Notes: a model not told the origin generated them from the sequence alone. DNA of 64,000 nucleotides from Bradyrhizobium lupini (GCF_040939785.1 NZ_CP162553.1:310001-374000); one strand, 5' to 3'. Numbered from the stretch's first letter, positions 7,460 to 16,567 are shown. A program made the numbers and translations.

Positions 7460-8770
7460 ATGAATGATCGGCGGTCTCTTCTGGTGGCGGTCTCCTGCCC
7501 CTCGGCGGTTCTCGCCGGCTGGCTGGCGCTCTCTCTGTCCGCCTATGCCCCGGCCCTCATCGAGAACAGCGGCGCCAATGCTTCCGCCGTCTCGCGCGCG
7601 AAGGATCTCAGCCGACTTGACCTCGCCGACATCCCGCACGCTGCGGCCATCGAGGACGGCGTCGCCCTGACCTCCGATATCGCGGCCGCTGTCGCTGCGA
7701 CACCAGAATTGGTCAATGCTGAAGCGGCAGCGCCCGAGGCGCCAGCTCCGGCCATCAAGCTCGCCTCGGCCGACCCAGTGCTGATCTTGCCGACCGAAGC
7801 GCCGCTCGCGCCGCAGATGTCGCCTGACCCGACACCAGTCGCCAGCGAGGTTGCTCCGGCTCCGGCGCCGGAGCCCTTGGTAAAGCTCGCATCCGCCGAT
7901 CCCACTGAGATCGTGACGACGGAGGCGCTGTCGCCCGCGACAATCGCGACCGGCCCCGCGCCCGTGGCGAGCAAGGCCTCGCCGTCTGCGGACACGACCG
8001 CGGTCCTCGACGAATGCTACGTGATGGAAGCCTGCATCGACCGCTATCTCTGGGCGCTCTACCAGCGCACGGCCAAGGAAGACTCGATCAAGGTCACAGA
8101 TCGCCGGGCCGTCACCGTCAAGCGCAAGGGCAAGATGGTCACAGTGATGCGCAGCTTCACGAAGCTGGTTGACGAGGACTTTGGCTGGAAGGATCCGAAG
8201 GCGGCCGACCGCGCCGGCATGTCGATGATGGACTACGTCATCGGCGGCATGGACAAGAGTTTCAAGAAAAAGCTGTTTCGCACACTGCTCGCGGCTGAGG
8301 CTGCCGGGCTTTCGCCGGGCATCACCAGCGCGTTCCGCGACGACTATCGCCAGTCGATCGCGAGTGGCCTGAAGGCCGCCTCCGACCGTTCCTATCACGG
8401 CGGCAGCACGCGCGGCGGCTACGGGCACGGCATGGCGGCCGACATCGTCAGCACCAAGGGCGACAACCGCGCGCAGCGCTGGGTCTCGACCGAGGTGCTG
8501 TGGAAGTGGGTCGACGCCAATGGCAAGGCGCTCGGCATCGGCCGCCCCTATCTCGGCCGCGATCCCCCGCATGTCGGCCCGGTCGATGGTACGGAATACG
8601 TCTCGCGCCGAGGCACGTCGGACCGCAAGGAAGCCAACGTCAAGCCGAGAAAAGCGCGGGCCGTGGCAAGCGCAAAGCCGCCGAAGGCGAAGGCACAGGC
8701 GACGCGCGAGCAGAAGGTCCCCGCGAAGCCGCAGAAATCAGCGCAATCAGCCACGAAGCGCGCGACCTGA
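7460..8770 (+). CDS. Secreted peptidase M15-like (D-Ala-D-Ala carboxypeptidase type) protein
   Basis: A 436-residue exported protein. The ATG at 7460 has ggagg nine bases upstream. An N-terminal hydrophobic segment (LLVAVSCPSAVLAGWLALSLSAYA) leads into an Ala/Pro-rich linker of about 150 residues with two similar KLASADP... units. The C-terminal domain carries ITSAFRDDYRQ, then GGYGHGMAADIV and RDPPHVGP. These resemble the G.R....Q, SxHxxGxAxD and late His motifs that bind zinc in the M15/VanY group. A Lys/Ala-rich basic tail follows. It probably trims or binds peptidoglycan. Catalysis is inferred from motifs only. Confidence 0.7.
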   Translation: MNDRRSLLVAVSCPSAVLAGWLALSLSAYAPALIENSGANASAVSRAKDLSRLDLADIPHAAAIEDGVALTSDIAAAVAATPELVNAEAAAPEAPAPAIKLASADPVLILPTEAPLAPQMSPDPTPVASEVAPAPAPEPLVKLASADPTEIVTTEALSPATIATGPAPVASKASPSADTTAVLDECYVMEACIDRYLWALYQRTAKEDSIKVTDRRAVTVKRKGKMVTVMRSFTKLVDEDFGWKDPKAADRAGMSMMDYVIGGMDKSFKKKLFRTLLAAEAAGLSPGITSAFRDDYRQSIASGLKAASDRSYHGGSTRGGYGHGMAADIVSTKGDNRAQRWVSTEVLWKWVDANGKALGIGRPYLGRDPPHVGPVDGTEYVSRRGTSDRKEANVKPRKARAVASAKPPKAKAQATREQKVPAKPQKSAQSATKRAT

Positions 8771-8780
8771 GTTTGACGGC

Positions 8781-9593
8781 TTATCGTCGCGGCGTCGGCA
8801 ACGGCACAAGCCGCATCTCCGCGGTGCCTGCTTCCTGCGTGCGCACCAGCACCGCATAGATGGTTTCGACTGCGAGCCGCACCGCCGCCTCGGTCGCTGT
8901 GCCCTTGGCCAGATGCGCCGCGATCAGGCCGGTGAGAAGATCGCCGGTGCCTGAGGGGCGGATCGGAAGGCGCGGCGTCGCAAAGCGCGACAACTGACCG
9001 CCGGCGCACAGAATCGTTTCCACCTGCCCTTCCGCCGTATCAGTGAGCGTGCAACCGGTGGCGACCACGTCGATGCGCCCAGTCCCGGCCAGCGCCGCGC
9101 ACGCCGCGCGCAGGCCCTGCGCATCCGCGATGTCGAGGCCTGCGAGCAGCCCGAGCTCGAACTGGTTCGGCGTGGTCAGATTGGCGGCGGGCAGCAGCCG
9201 GTGCCGGACCACGTCCAGGATGCCGTCGGCGACATAAACCCGGCCGTCATCGCCGATCACGGGGTCGCAGAGATAGACCAGCTTCGAATTGCGGGTCAGC
9301 GCCCGCTCGACGAAATCGGCAATGACAGCGGCATTGCTGGGCGAACCGAGATAGCCGGTAACGAGGACCGCAGCCTCGTCGACGAGATCGCGCTCTTCGA
9401 CGCCTCTCAGCAGATCTGAAACGAGCTCTGTCTCCAGCACCCGCCCGCGCAAGGTCGGATAGCGCGGATGGTTCGACAGCAGCGTTGTCGGCACGGCCGC
9501 GACATTCACCCCTTCCGCCTGCATCGCATAGGCGGCGGCGCTGTTGCCGACATGGCCGTGGACCACCTGGCTTTGAATGGAGATGACGAGCAT
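8781..9593 (-). CDS. pdxY: Pyridoxal kinase
   Basis: A 270-residue cytosolic ribokinase-fold enzyme that phosphorylates pyridoxal to PLP in the B6 salvage pathway. Visible features: the N-terminal MLVISIQSQVVHGHVGNSAA with the substrate-binding VxGxVGN pattern, LCDPVIGDDGRVYV, the TPNQFELGLLAG segment, and the anion-hole/catalytic motif PSGTGDLLTGLI near 220-232. Length fits PdxY. The start at 9593 is chosen by alignment to family N-termini; the frame is open further upstream. It lies 49 bases downstream of a PaiB-like gene on the same strand, probably one transcript. Confidence 0.92.
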   Translation of the reverse strand: MLVISIQSQVVHGHVGNSAAAYAMQAEGVNVAAVPTTLLSNHPRYPTLRGRVLETELVSDLLRGVEERDLVDEAAVLVTGYLGSPSNAAVIADFVERALTRNSKLVYLCDPVIGDDGRVYVADGILDVVRHRLLPAANLTTPNQFELGLLAGLDIADAQGLRAACAALAGTGRIDVVATGCTLTDTAEGQVETILCAGGQLSRFATPRLPIRPSGTGDLLTGLIAAHLAKGTATEAAVRLAVETIYAVLVRTQEAGTAEMRLVPLPTPRR

Positions 9594-9642
9594 GAGGGAG
9601 GTCCGTAGGAGTAATTGTCTAGCGAGAGAAGGGTCGCCCGGA

Positions 9643-10284
9643 TCACGAAAACTCATATCCAAGTCCCGGCCGCAGCGCTTGCATCTTCCGCGCCAGCCGC
9701 CGATGCCCGCTCTCCTCCGACCGCGCAAGCCGGCCGGCGACCGCGACGTGGTCCACATCGCTCTTGTGCTGATTGAGCTTGGCCTGCCCCTCGACGGTAT
9801 CCACCACGAGATCGACGACGCGGATCACAGCCAGCATGCTCTCGCGCTTGCCGGGCTCCATCTGTGCGAGGTCCCAAGGTTTTTTTGGCAAGCGCGCTTC
9901 CGAGACCGCGAGTAGTGCATCGCCGTGCCTGCGGTTCTCGTCGAGCCCGCGCAGATGCGCTACGCCCGACAGGTGCACGGCCTCGTAAAGCCAGGTCGAG
10001 ACGTTGTCGCGCGAAGAATACCAGTCATTGGAGATGTAGGCGTCGTCGCCGGCAACGATCAGCAGAAAGCGCCCCGCACCATCCGCGAGCGGGACGAGCG
10101 GATTCCTGGCGGTGAAATGGATTTGCACGATCGTGTGCCCGTCGCGCTGCTCCAGCACGAAGGGCACATGCGAGGCGCGTGGACCGCGCTCATCCGCCGC
10201 GACGATCGTGCCGAAGCCGCGCTGGCTTGCGAATTCCAGCGCTTGCTGCTCCTCGATGCGGAATTGGGGGCGGAGGACATGCAT
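9643..10284 (-). CDS. FMN-binding PaiB-like protein
   Basis: A 213-residue protein of the FMN-binding negative transcriptional regulator (PaiB) family. It begins MHVLRPQFRIEEQQALEF and has the family hallmarks ASHVPFVLEQRDGHTIVQIHFTARNPL, YISNDWYSSRDNVSTWLYEAVHLSG and the KLNQHKSDVDH helix near the C-terminus. The split-barrel fold resembles pyridoxamine phosphate oxidases and binds FMN. In Bacillus PaiB was linked to repression of protease and sporulation genes, but the activity here is unknown. Co-transcription with pdxY is suggested by the short gap, though a functional link is only inferred. Confidence 0.88.
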   Translation of the reverse strand: MHVLRPQFRIEEQQALEFASQRGFGTIVAADERGPRASHVPFVLEQRDGHTIVQIHFTARNPLVPLADGAGRFLLIVAGDDAYISNDWYSSRDNVSTWLYEAVHLSGVAHLRGLDENRRHGDALLAVSEARLPKKPWDLAQMEPGKRESMLAVIRVVDLVVDTVEGQAKLNQHKSDVDHVAVAGRLARSEESGHRRLARKMQALRPGLGYEFS

Positions 10285-10376
10285 GGCGGGGCGCTCGTTG
10301 ACTGGCTGAAGGACAAACCGAGGCTAACTCATGATCCAGTCAAGTCAGAAGGGGTATTGGCCCGCAAACGCGGATG

Positions 10377-11021
10377 TCAGGAATGATCCCGGAGTCGTGC
10401 CAGCTCATCGATATAGGCGCAGAACATGTCGGCCATTGCGTCGGCGTGACGCGCGATCTCCGCCTCGTTGCGCGGTGTCTCCGAGAACTGCTTGCCAACC
10501 TCGCTCAGCGTTGTCTTGATCAACTCGCCGGCAAGCGCCCGCGTCGCATCCGGCGCCCTGGGCAGGGCCTCCCGCATGAAGGCCGCGACGATGCCCTTAC
10601 CGGCGGCCCGCGCGTCGTGTGCTTCGGGCGCATCGCGATAGAGCGGCGCGGCGTCGCTGAGCGCCGTGCGGATCGCAGCCTCCTCGCACTCGGAACGAAT
10701 GAAGGCGTGGACGAGCGCGCGCAGCCGTACCAGTGGCGGTTTCGCCCGGTCCGCCAGGATGCCGCGCAGGAGCTCGCTCGTGCGCCGCCACTCGTCGCTC
10801 GGGAGGCGGAACAGGATCGACGCCTTGTTCGGAAAATATTGATAGAGCGACCCGACGCTCACCCCGGCCCGCTCGGCCACTCGCGCCGTCGTGAAACGCT
10901 GCGCCCCCTCCTTGGCCAAGACCTGAACAGCCGCGTCCAGAATGGCCGCCACCAGCTCGTTCGAGCGGGCCTGCTGTGGCTGTTTTCGTGAGGAAACTGA
11001 ATGGCTTCGGCGATCTGCCAT
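10377..11021 (-). CDS. TetR/AcrR family transcriptional regulator
   Basis: A 214-residue repressor. N-terminal HTH: ARSNELVAAILDAAVQVLAKEG...TTARVAERAGVSVGSLYQYFPNK (about 18-65), a typical TetR signature, then an all-helical ligand domain. The ATG at 11021 is preceded by GAGGG; a TTG fifteen bases upstream is possible but less likely. It is divergent from the O-methyltransferase at 11119. The intergenic region has a 20-bp dyad, so it likely represses both genes. Confidence 0.88.
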   Translation of the reverse strand: MADRRSHSVSSRKQPQQARSNELVAAILDAAVQVLAKEGAQRFTTARVAERAGVSVGSLYQYFPNKASILFRLPSDEWRRTSELLRGILADRAKPPLVRLRALVHAFIRSECEEAAIRTALSDAAPLYRDAPEAHDARAAGKGIVAAFMREALPRAPDATRALAGELIKTTLSEVGKQFSETPRNEAEIARHADAMADMFCAYIDELARLRDHS

Positions 11022-11048
11022 GGCACCCTCGGGCAACGCGAATAGCGA

Positions 11049-11068
11049 ATGCGACGAATTAGTCGTAT
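11049..11068. promoter_or_regulatory. Candidate TetR operator dyad
   Basis: atgcgac-gaatta-gtcgtat, an inverted repeat matching at six of seven positions. It sits between the divergent starts at 11021 and 11119. Position and symmetry suit the adjacent TetR regulator. Confidence 0.6.
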
Positions 11069-11118
11069 TTCAATTCTCACGCAAGCACTCGCAGCACGGC
11101 GACATCTGGAGACTACAC

Positions 11119-11784
11119 ATGACCACCCCGACCATCACATCACTTGCGCCACTGCTCGATCGTCTGTTCGACCAGGACGAAGCGGCGCGCGGCGCGATGC
11201 GAGCCGCCTTCGCCGATGTGACCGACGCCGACCGCGCACGGATGATGCGGAGCAAGACCGCTTACCGCGACCTCTACGGGCGGCTGAAGGACGCACCGCT
11301 CGCGGTCTCCCGCGAGACCGGTCATCTGCTTTACATGCTCGCACGCAGCTCCCGCGCCAAAGCGATCGTCGAGTTCGGCACCTCGTTCGGCATCTCGACC
11401 CTGCACCTTGCCGCGGGCTTACGCGACAATGGCGGCGGCCGCCTCATCACCAGCGAATTCGAACCGTCCAAGGTGGCCCGGGCGCGCGAGAACCTCGCGG
11501 CCGGCGGGCTGCTGGACCTCGTCGAAATCCGCGAAGGCGACGCGCTGAAGATGCTTCAAGTCGACCTGCCCGACACGATCGATCTCGTGCTGCTCGACGG
11601 CGCCAAGGCGCTCTACCCCGATATCCTGGATCTGGTCGAAGGCCATCTCCGGCCGGGCGCGATCATCGTCGCCGACAACGCCGACGACAGCCCCGACTAT
11701 CTGGCGCGCATGCGCAGCCCCGGAAGCGGCTACATGTCCACGGCCTTTGCCGAGGACGTCGAACTCTCCGTGCGGATCAACTAA
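11119..11784 (+). CDS. Class I SAM-dependent O-methyltransferase
   Basis: A 221-residue enzyme. The ATG at 11119 begins MTTPTITSLAPLLDRLF. The SAM-binding motif I is VEFGTSFGISTLHLA (about 85-99), followed by the acidic loop SEFEP, motif GDALKML, and IDLVLLDGAKALYPDIL with the catalytic/metal Asp region, as in the COMT-like methyltransferase_3 family. Its substrate is unknown. Pairing with a divergent TetR gene suggests induction by a small aromatic or related compound. A hairpin terminator follows at 11815-11844. Confidence 0.85.
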   Translation: MTTPTITSLAPLLDRLFDQDEAARGAMRAAFADVTDADRARMMRSKTAYRDLYGRLKDAPLAVSRETGHLLYMLARSSRAKAIVEFGTSFGISTLHLAAGLRDNGGGRLITSEFEPSKVARARENLAAGGLLDLVEIREGDALKMLQVDLPDTIDLVLLDGAKALYPDILDLVEGHLRPGAIIVADNADDSPDYLARMRSPGSGYMSTAFAEDVELSVRIN

Positions 11785-11814
11785 CGCCACGTCAGATCGG
11801 CGCGACACCAATGA

Positions 11815-11844
11815 GCCGCCGCGCGAACCATCGCGCGGCGGTTT
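11815..11844 (+). terminator. Hairpin terminator after the O-methyltransferase
   Basis: gccgccgcgcga and its complement tcgcgcggcgg with a short loop, followed by a weak ttt tract. Confidence 0.65.
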
Positions 11845-11891
11845 CGTGCTGCGCTCCGCCGTGTCGCAGGTTCGTCACTGACGCGTGATAG

Positions 11892-11975
11892 TTGGACCCC
11901 GCCTTCGTCGGCATCGCGCTGATCGTGTCCGGAGTGGTGGTCATCAACCTGTTCTCGGCGGCCACGGTGCATTGA
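11892..11975 (+). pseudogene. SMR (EmrE/SugE-type) transporter remnant, last 27 codons
   Basis: Only the final membrane helix of a small multidrug resistance protein remains. It reads DPAFVGIALIVSGVVVINLF then SAATVH and a TGA. The 'IGIALIVAGVVVLNLFS...H' ending is characteristic of SMR proteins, which are about 105 residues long. No upstream part is present in any frame. This is a deletion relic, not a functional gene. Confidence 0.65.
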
Positions 11976-12024
11976 TGCCGGCAAGGCCTTCAGCTTCGCG
12001 ACGCCGTCTCGCAGCCGGCTCACG

Positions 12025-12354
12025 CTATTGGCTTTGCGACGGCTTGGGAGGATGCGGCCTGGATCGCTTCGCGCCAGGCTTGGCCGCAACTCGCGGCGGC
12101 GCCGCATCGACCGATTCCAGATAGGCGGCAAGTGCCTTGGCTGTATCCGAACTGGTTGCGTAATGGTCCTTCAGGAACCAGGACAGCGTCAGGTTGAAGC
12201 GCCCTTTGGCAAGGCCGCGGGGGCTGCGATGGCACGTCGTGCAACCATCGGCGAAGAGCTTTTGCGGCGACTTGCCGGCATCGAGATTTTGCGCGGCGGC
12301 AAATGTCGCCGTCAGAACGGCCGCGGCTGCAAGAGTCATCGTTGGAAAAGTCAT
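12025..12354 (-). CDS. Small exported cytochrome c-like protein
   Basis: A 109-residue product starting at 12354 (MTFPTMTLAAAAVLTATFA), with a signal peptide of about 20 residues. The single heme motif DGCTTCHRSPRGLA (CxxCH) follows, then a conserved-looking RFNLTLSWFLKDHYATS...ALAAYLESVD helix and a Pro/Lys-rich tail. No obvious distal Met ligand is seen, so it may be a short or bis-His type cytochrome. An internal Met at 12339 is an alternative start. Redox partner unknown. Confidence 0.7.
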   Translation of the reverse strand: MTFPTMTLAAAAVLTATFAAAQNLDAGKSPQKLFADGCTTCHRSPRGLAKGRFNLTLSWFLKDHYATSSDTAKALAAYLESVDAAPPRVAAKPGAKRSRPHPPKPSQSQ

Positions 12355-12422
12355 CAGGGGCGCGATCAGATCGCGCCCCGGTCGAAAGTACGAGATCAAT
12401 GTCGTCCTGCCCGGTCTTGCGG

Positions 12423-12602
12423 TCAGGCCGCCAATAGCTGATCGAAGTCGGGCGGCGCGTAGGCCTTGCCGTCCTGGTCGGTGATGACGACCTTCCACCC
12501 CTCGCTCGCCCAAACCTTCGCCTTCGCCACGATGAGCAAACGGCTCTCGCGGGCAAAACTGCACTTCTCGTTGTCGCGTTCTGCGATCATCTTGTAGGCC
12601 AA
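12423..12602 (-). CDS. Small hypothetical protein (59 aa)
   Basis: TTG start at 12602 with a GGGG-type site. The product reads MAYKMIAERDNEKCSFARES then RLLIVAKAKVWASEGWKVVITDQDGKAY. The pattern is familiar from small rhizobial proteins, and the codon pattern is clearly coding. Soluble, one Cys, alternating beta and alpha. Function unknown. Confidence 0.6.
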   Translation of the reverse strand: MAYKMIAERDNEKCSFARESRLLIVAKAKVWASEGWKVVITDQDGKAYAPPDFDQLLAA

Positions 12603-12740
12603 TGCGCATCCCCTTGCGTTGCCGTGCACCCGGTCTCGTCGTGGCAGCGGGCTTTGGCGGCAATTCGCCGGGAGCGTGGCAATTTGGTGCCATCCGCGGC
12701 AGCATTGTGCTTTGTTCCGGCTGAGCGAAGGAGATCGATC

Positions 12741-12983
12741 GTGCGCCGCTTCATCAATGCGATTCTGCTTGTCGCGGGCTTGTTTGGTGCGGGCCTGCTC
12801 GGCGTGCCGCCGACAGCCGCCCAGACCTACGATCCGCGCCATCCCGTCTGCATCGAGATCTACACGATCGACGGCCGCAGCATCGATTGCAGTTTTGCGA
12901 CGATCGCGCAGTGCGCCGCGACCGCCTCCGGGCAGTCCGCCCAGTGCTACGCCAATCCTATGCCACGCGGAGCAGACAGCTGA
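12741..12983 (+). CDS. DUF3551 domain secreted protein
   Basis: An 80-residue product. GTG at 12741 is preceded by AAGGAG at the right spacing, overriding longer upstream frames. Signal peptide MRRFINAILLVAGLFGAGLL...TAAQ, then the DUF3551 pattern: C in HPVCIEIY, C in SIDCSFATIAQC, and C in AQCYANP (four Cys, likely two disulfides). The family is abundant in Bradyrhizobium and periplasmic, with no known function. Confidence 0.8.
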   Translation: MRRFINAILLVAGLFGAGLLGVPPTAAQTYDPRHPVCIEIYTIDGRSIDCSFATIAQCAATASGQSAQCYANPMPRGADS

Positions 12984-13037
12984 GCCCGGTTCCGTCGCCG
13001 CCGCGACGAAGCCGATAGCATCAGGTCAGCGCTCCGA

Positions 13038-13325
13038 TCAGTGGACGCGAATGATATGGGGACGGCCAAGATCGATCAGCCCCTGCACCGCCGAGAGGCG
13101 GTCGTCGAGAGCTGCGATGGTCAGCAACAAATTGTTGCGGCGTTCGTCGAGAAGGCCCATCTCGGCGCCGGAGAGTTTGGTGCTCGATCGCTCCTTTTGA
13201 ATCACCTCGAGAGATTGGCGCAATCCGGCAATCAGGCCGGACAGCTGCTTGGCTTCCTTGGTCATCGACCGCTTGGCGACATTGTGGCGGCGCGTCTCCG
13301 CCTGGTTCTGTCTCATCGTCGTCAT
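13038..13325 (-). CDS. Hypothetical coiled-coil protein (95 aa)
   Basis: A soluble, mainly helical protein. It starts MTTMRQNQAETRRHNVAKRS and continues with a predicted long coiled coil (KEAKQLSGLIAGLRQSLEVI ... LLDERRNNLLLTIAALDDRL). No signal peptide or known motif. Codon bias supports coding. Function not recognised. Confidence 0.6.
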   Translation of the reverse strand: MTTMRQNQAETRRHNVAKRSMTKEAKQLSGLIAGLRQSLEVIQKERSSTKLSGAEMGLLDERRNNLLLTIAALDDRLSAVQGLIDLGRPHIIRVH

Positions 13326-13453
13326 CCTCCCGTGCCCCGCTGCCCCGAGTGGAATGCTTACAGCTTTGAGTAGACATATTACGATCGATGAAATCTGCCC
13401 GCGAAGAAGCTTCTTAAATTGTATGGGCAGGGAACCCGTTCCGGCCCAAACAG

Positions 13454-13479
13454 AAAGCCCGGCGCGAGGGCCGGGCTTT
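13454..13479. terminator. Bidirectional hairpin terminator
   Basis: aaagcccggc and gccgggcttt form a ten-base-pair stem with a short loop. It ends the minus-strand SH3 gene (stop at 13491). Confidence 0.85.
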
Positions 13480-13490
13480 CGTTGGCAACT

Positions 13491-14476
13491 TTAGTGCTTT
13501 TGGTGCCCGCCACCGGGACCGCCGGCCGGGGCACCGCCGCCGTGCGGCGCGGCGTTGATGTGAGGTGCGCCGCCGCCACCGCCGTGAGGCATCGCAGGCG
13601 CAGCCGCGCGCGGCGCAGGCATTTGGGCATGAGCGTTCATCGGCGAGCCGTGGCTCAAGTTGGGTTGGGCCACATGCGGCATCGCGGGCCGGCTCGCCGG
13701 CGCCGCTGATACACGCGGCACCTCATGCGGGCGCGCCATCGGCTGCGCACGCACAGCCGCGCGGTGTGCGGCCTGCTCGTGCATGATGCGCGCTTGTGCA
13801 TCGCGCGGATTGCGGCCCTGGAGATTGGTCCGCTCATGCGCGATGCGGTCGCTTCGTCCCGCACGGCTCCGGTCCGCCGTCACCGCAGTCTCGTGCCTCG
13901 CCATCGCGGCGTCGCGCCGTGAAGTTATGGCATCGCGACCGGAGACCGCGGCCGCGCCCTTGACACTTTCCTTGACATTCGCACCGTTGCGCCCGAGTGC
14001 GACCGCCGCATCGCGCGTTGCCGCGCGGCCGATGCGAGCCGCGCGCGGATCGATCGTCATCCGCATCGCGTCGCGCTGATGCGAAGTCCAGTAGCTATTC
14101 CAGTGGGCATGCCGCCGATACCAGGGCCGCCCCTGATAATAGCTCGACCAGTACGAGGTCAGCACGAAGGGGACGATTGGCACGTCGATCTCGTCGACAT
14201 AGTCGGGGAGATAGACGTAGTGATTGCGGTAGAGATATTCGAGGTATTGCGACGACACCCAGCCACGGTCATCCGAGAAGCTCACGTCGCACCAGGCGTT
14301 GCCGCGCAGGCAACCATGGATATCGACGCGGGCGCCCTCGGGGATGCGGTCGACCAGGGAAAGCCCGAACCCGGCCCGGCGCGCAGGCCGGTCGAGACGG
14401 TGACCATGCCCGGTGCGGCCAGCGCGGCGGTCGGGGCGATCAGCAATGCGGCTAACAACACGCTTCGGAATTTCAT
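13491..14476 (-). CDS. Secreted SH3-domain protein, one frameshift as sequenced
   Basis: The ATG at 14476 opens a signal peptide (MKFRSVLLAALLIAPTAALA) and a bacterial SH3 start (MVTVSTGLRAGPGSGFP). One base is missing in a C tract near 14358. Restoring it continues LVDRIPEGARVDIHGCLRGN then WCDVSFSDDRGWVSSQYLEY, the canonical end of an SH3_3 domain. About 60 residues with several Tyr/Trp follow (YRNHYVYLPDYVDEIDVPIV), then a His/Met/Pro/Ala-rich low-complexity tail ending GGGHQKH. The intact product is about 328 residues, probably periplasmic. The SH3 domain may bind peptidoglycan and the tail may bind metal; both are inference. Confidence 0.75.
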
Positions 14477-14644
14477 GGCGGAGTCCTCCTCTTTCGAGTC
14501 GGAACGCGCCAGCGGAACGGGCGTTCCGGGTACGAAGGTCTCATTCGTCGAAAGATCGAGACGGATGCCGCGCGCGGTTCAATATTCATTCGCCGTTCAT
14601 CGACACCGCGCGCAGAGAGAGCCTACGTGTGCGCCGCCGGCCCG

Positions 14645-16567
14645 TCAGTTCACTTGCAGCATGAAGCCGTCGAAGTACGCAGCAAGCGCAGCAAAATCAT
14701 CGAGCGGCAGCACGGTCGCGACATACTGATCCGGCCGCACCACGACCATGCAGCCCGCCTTGCGGTCAATGCCGCGCATGGTGAAAACGTCCTGACCATT
14801 CTTGAGGTCCGGACAGAACATCTTCTCGTAGTCGATCAGGCCGTAGCGGCCCTTGCGCGGCAGCAGCAGCGCAGGCATCGCCTCGAGAGCGAGCTCGCGA
14901 TGATCCTGCTGGAAGACCGCCCGCAGGTCGATCACGCTATCGATGTCGGCGACCGCGGGGGTGTAACGCCGGACCGGCGACTCCCGCGCATCGGAGAGAA
15001 AATTGCACAAGGCGCGAACGGCCGATCCGGTTGCTGCGGGATCCTCAGCGCCGGAGAAAGCGTAGATGCGGAAGCGGCCATCCGCCTGCGCAGCGTGACC
15101 GAGATGCACCGGCTTGGCATCCGCAAGCCGGATCACCGGTGCGGAATGAAATCGCGTGCCGATGACGAGGCCTTGCGCGAGATGCTGGTGGGACGTCGCT
15201 CCCGTCAGAACCGACGGGCGGTAATGCGTCGCCGTGCCCGCGGTGTAGCGACCGTGCCTCACGAAATAGTCCTGCGTCCTGGCGGCGTCGGCGCCGCCGG
15301 CCTTGGCGGCGGACGCAAGAATCCCCGCCCATTCCCGGTCGAAATCGATCAGCTCTTTGGCAACCGCCTGGCGCTCGGCCGAATAGGAATGCAGCAGGCT
15401 CGGCGCAGACTGCTTCCGCAAAACGGCAGCGAGCTTCCAGCCGAGATTGAAAGCGTCCTGCATCGAGACGTTCATGCCCTGCCCCGCCTTCGGGCTGTGG
15501 GTGTGGCAGGCATCGCCGGCGATGAATATCCGCGGCAGACGCGTAGCCGTCTCGGTCTCCGGCACGTCGTCGAACTTGTCGGTCAGGCGCTGGCCGATCT
15601 CGTAGACCGACCACCACGCGATCTCCTTCACATCGAGCGTATGCGGCTTCAGGATCCGCTGCGCTTTCGCGATCACGTCGTCGGCGGTGATATTGCGATT
15701 GGCGACGCGCTCGCCGATGTCGAGCTTGGCGAGCTCGACATAGAGGCGGACCATGTAGCCGCCCTCGCGCGGAATGATCAGCAGGCTACCGTCCTTCGCC
15801 GACTGAATCAGAGCCTTGAAGCGGATGTCGGGAAAATCGGTCACCGCCAGCACGTCCATCACGCCCCAGGCATGATTGGCGGAATCGCCGAGCAACTCGC
15901 GACCGATCGATTTGCGCACCGTGCTGCGGGCGCCGTCGCAGCCGACGACATAGCGCGCCTTGATGGTCTCGACCTTGCCCTCGTTCTCGGCATCGACCCG
16001 TTCGAGCCGCGCCGTCACGGCATGGTCGGCGGGACCCGCGGCCGGATCGACCTGAAGGTCGAGCAGGCGCCGACTGTAATGGGGCTCGAGCCTGCCCGGC
16101 GCCTTGCGCATGACGTCGAGAAAGCCGTCATGGATGCGCGCCTGGTTGAGAATAACGTGCGGGAATTCCGACAAACCGTCCTCGACGTCCTGCACCCGGC
16201 CGCTGCGGACGATATGTTCCGGCACCCGCTCGTCCGGCTTCCAGAATGTCGTCTCGTTCACCCAACAGGCTTCCTTCAGGACGCGCTCGCTGAATCCGAA
16301 GGCGTGGAACATCTCCATGGTGCGGCATGCGATGCCGTCGGCCTGCCCGACCAGCAAGCGGCCCGGCTTCTGCTCGACGATGCAGGTCTTGATGTCGGCA
16401 AACTGCGCAAGCTGGGCCGCAAGCGTCAGGCCCGCAGGGCCACAGCCGACGATGAGGACATCGACCTCTTCGGGCACGCCCCCCGTTGCGCCAGAAGGCT
16501 GAATGCGCGCGGCGGGATCGGCGATTTCGGGGTCGCCCGGCTGAAATCCATTGAGATGGAATTGCAT
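14645..16567 (-). CDS. FAD-dependent aromatic monooxygenase, 3-hydroxybenzoate 4-monooxygenase type
   Basis: A 640-residue flavoprotein. The ATG at 16567 has GGGAGAGG upstream. Motifs of the PHBH/phenol hydroxylase family: GCGPAGLTLAAQLA (FAD beta-alpha-beta, about 40-55), VGCDGARSTVRK (DG motif) and GDACHTHSPKAGQGMNVSMQ (GD motif). A C-terminal thioredoxin-like dimerisation domain follows (from about 440). Length and layout match 3-hydroxybenzoate 4-monooxygenase (MobA) and phenol 2-monooxygenase. It would hydroxylate a phenolic acid with NADPH and O2. The divergent MarR gene at 16671 is its likely regulator. The precise substrate is inferred from family resemblance. Confidence 0.82.
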   Translation of the reverse strand: MQFHLNGFQPGDPEIADPAARIQPSGATGGVPEEVDVLIVGCGPAGLTLAAQLAQFADIKTCIVEQKPGRLLVGQADGIACRTMEMFHAFGFSERVLKEACWVNETTFWKPDERVPEHIVRSGRVQDVEDGLSEFPHVILNQARIHDGFLDVMRKAPGRLEPHYSRRLLDLQVDPAAGPADHAVTARLERVDAENEGKVETIKARYVVGCDGARSTVRKSIGRELLGDSANHAWGVMDVLAVTDFPDIRFKALIQSAKDGSLLIIPREGGYMVRLYVELAKLDIGERVANRNITADDVIAKAQRILKPHTLDVKEIAWWSVYEIGQRLTDKFDDVPETETATRLPRIFIAGDACHTHSPKAGQGMNVSMQDAFNLGWKLAAVLRKQSAPSLLHSYSAERQAVAKELIDFDREWAGILASAAKAGGADAARTQDYFVRHGRYTAGTATHYRPSVLTGATSHQHLAQGLVIGTRFHSAPVIRLADAKPVHLGHAAQADGRFRIYAFSGAEDPAATGSAVRALCNFLSDARESPVRRYTPAVADIDSVIDLRAVFQQDHRELALEAMPALLLPRKGRYGLIDYEKMFCPDLKNGQDVFTMRGIDRKAGCMVVVRPDQYVATVLPLDDFAALAAYFDGFMLQVN

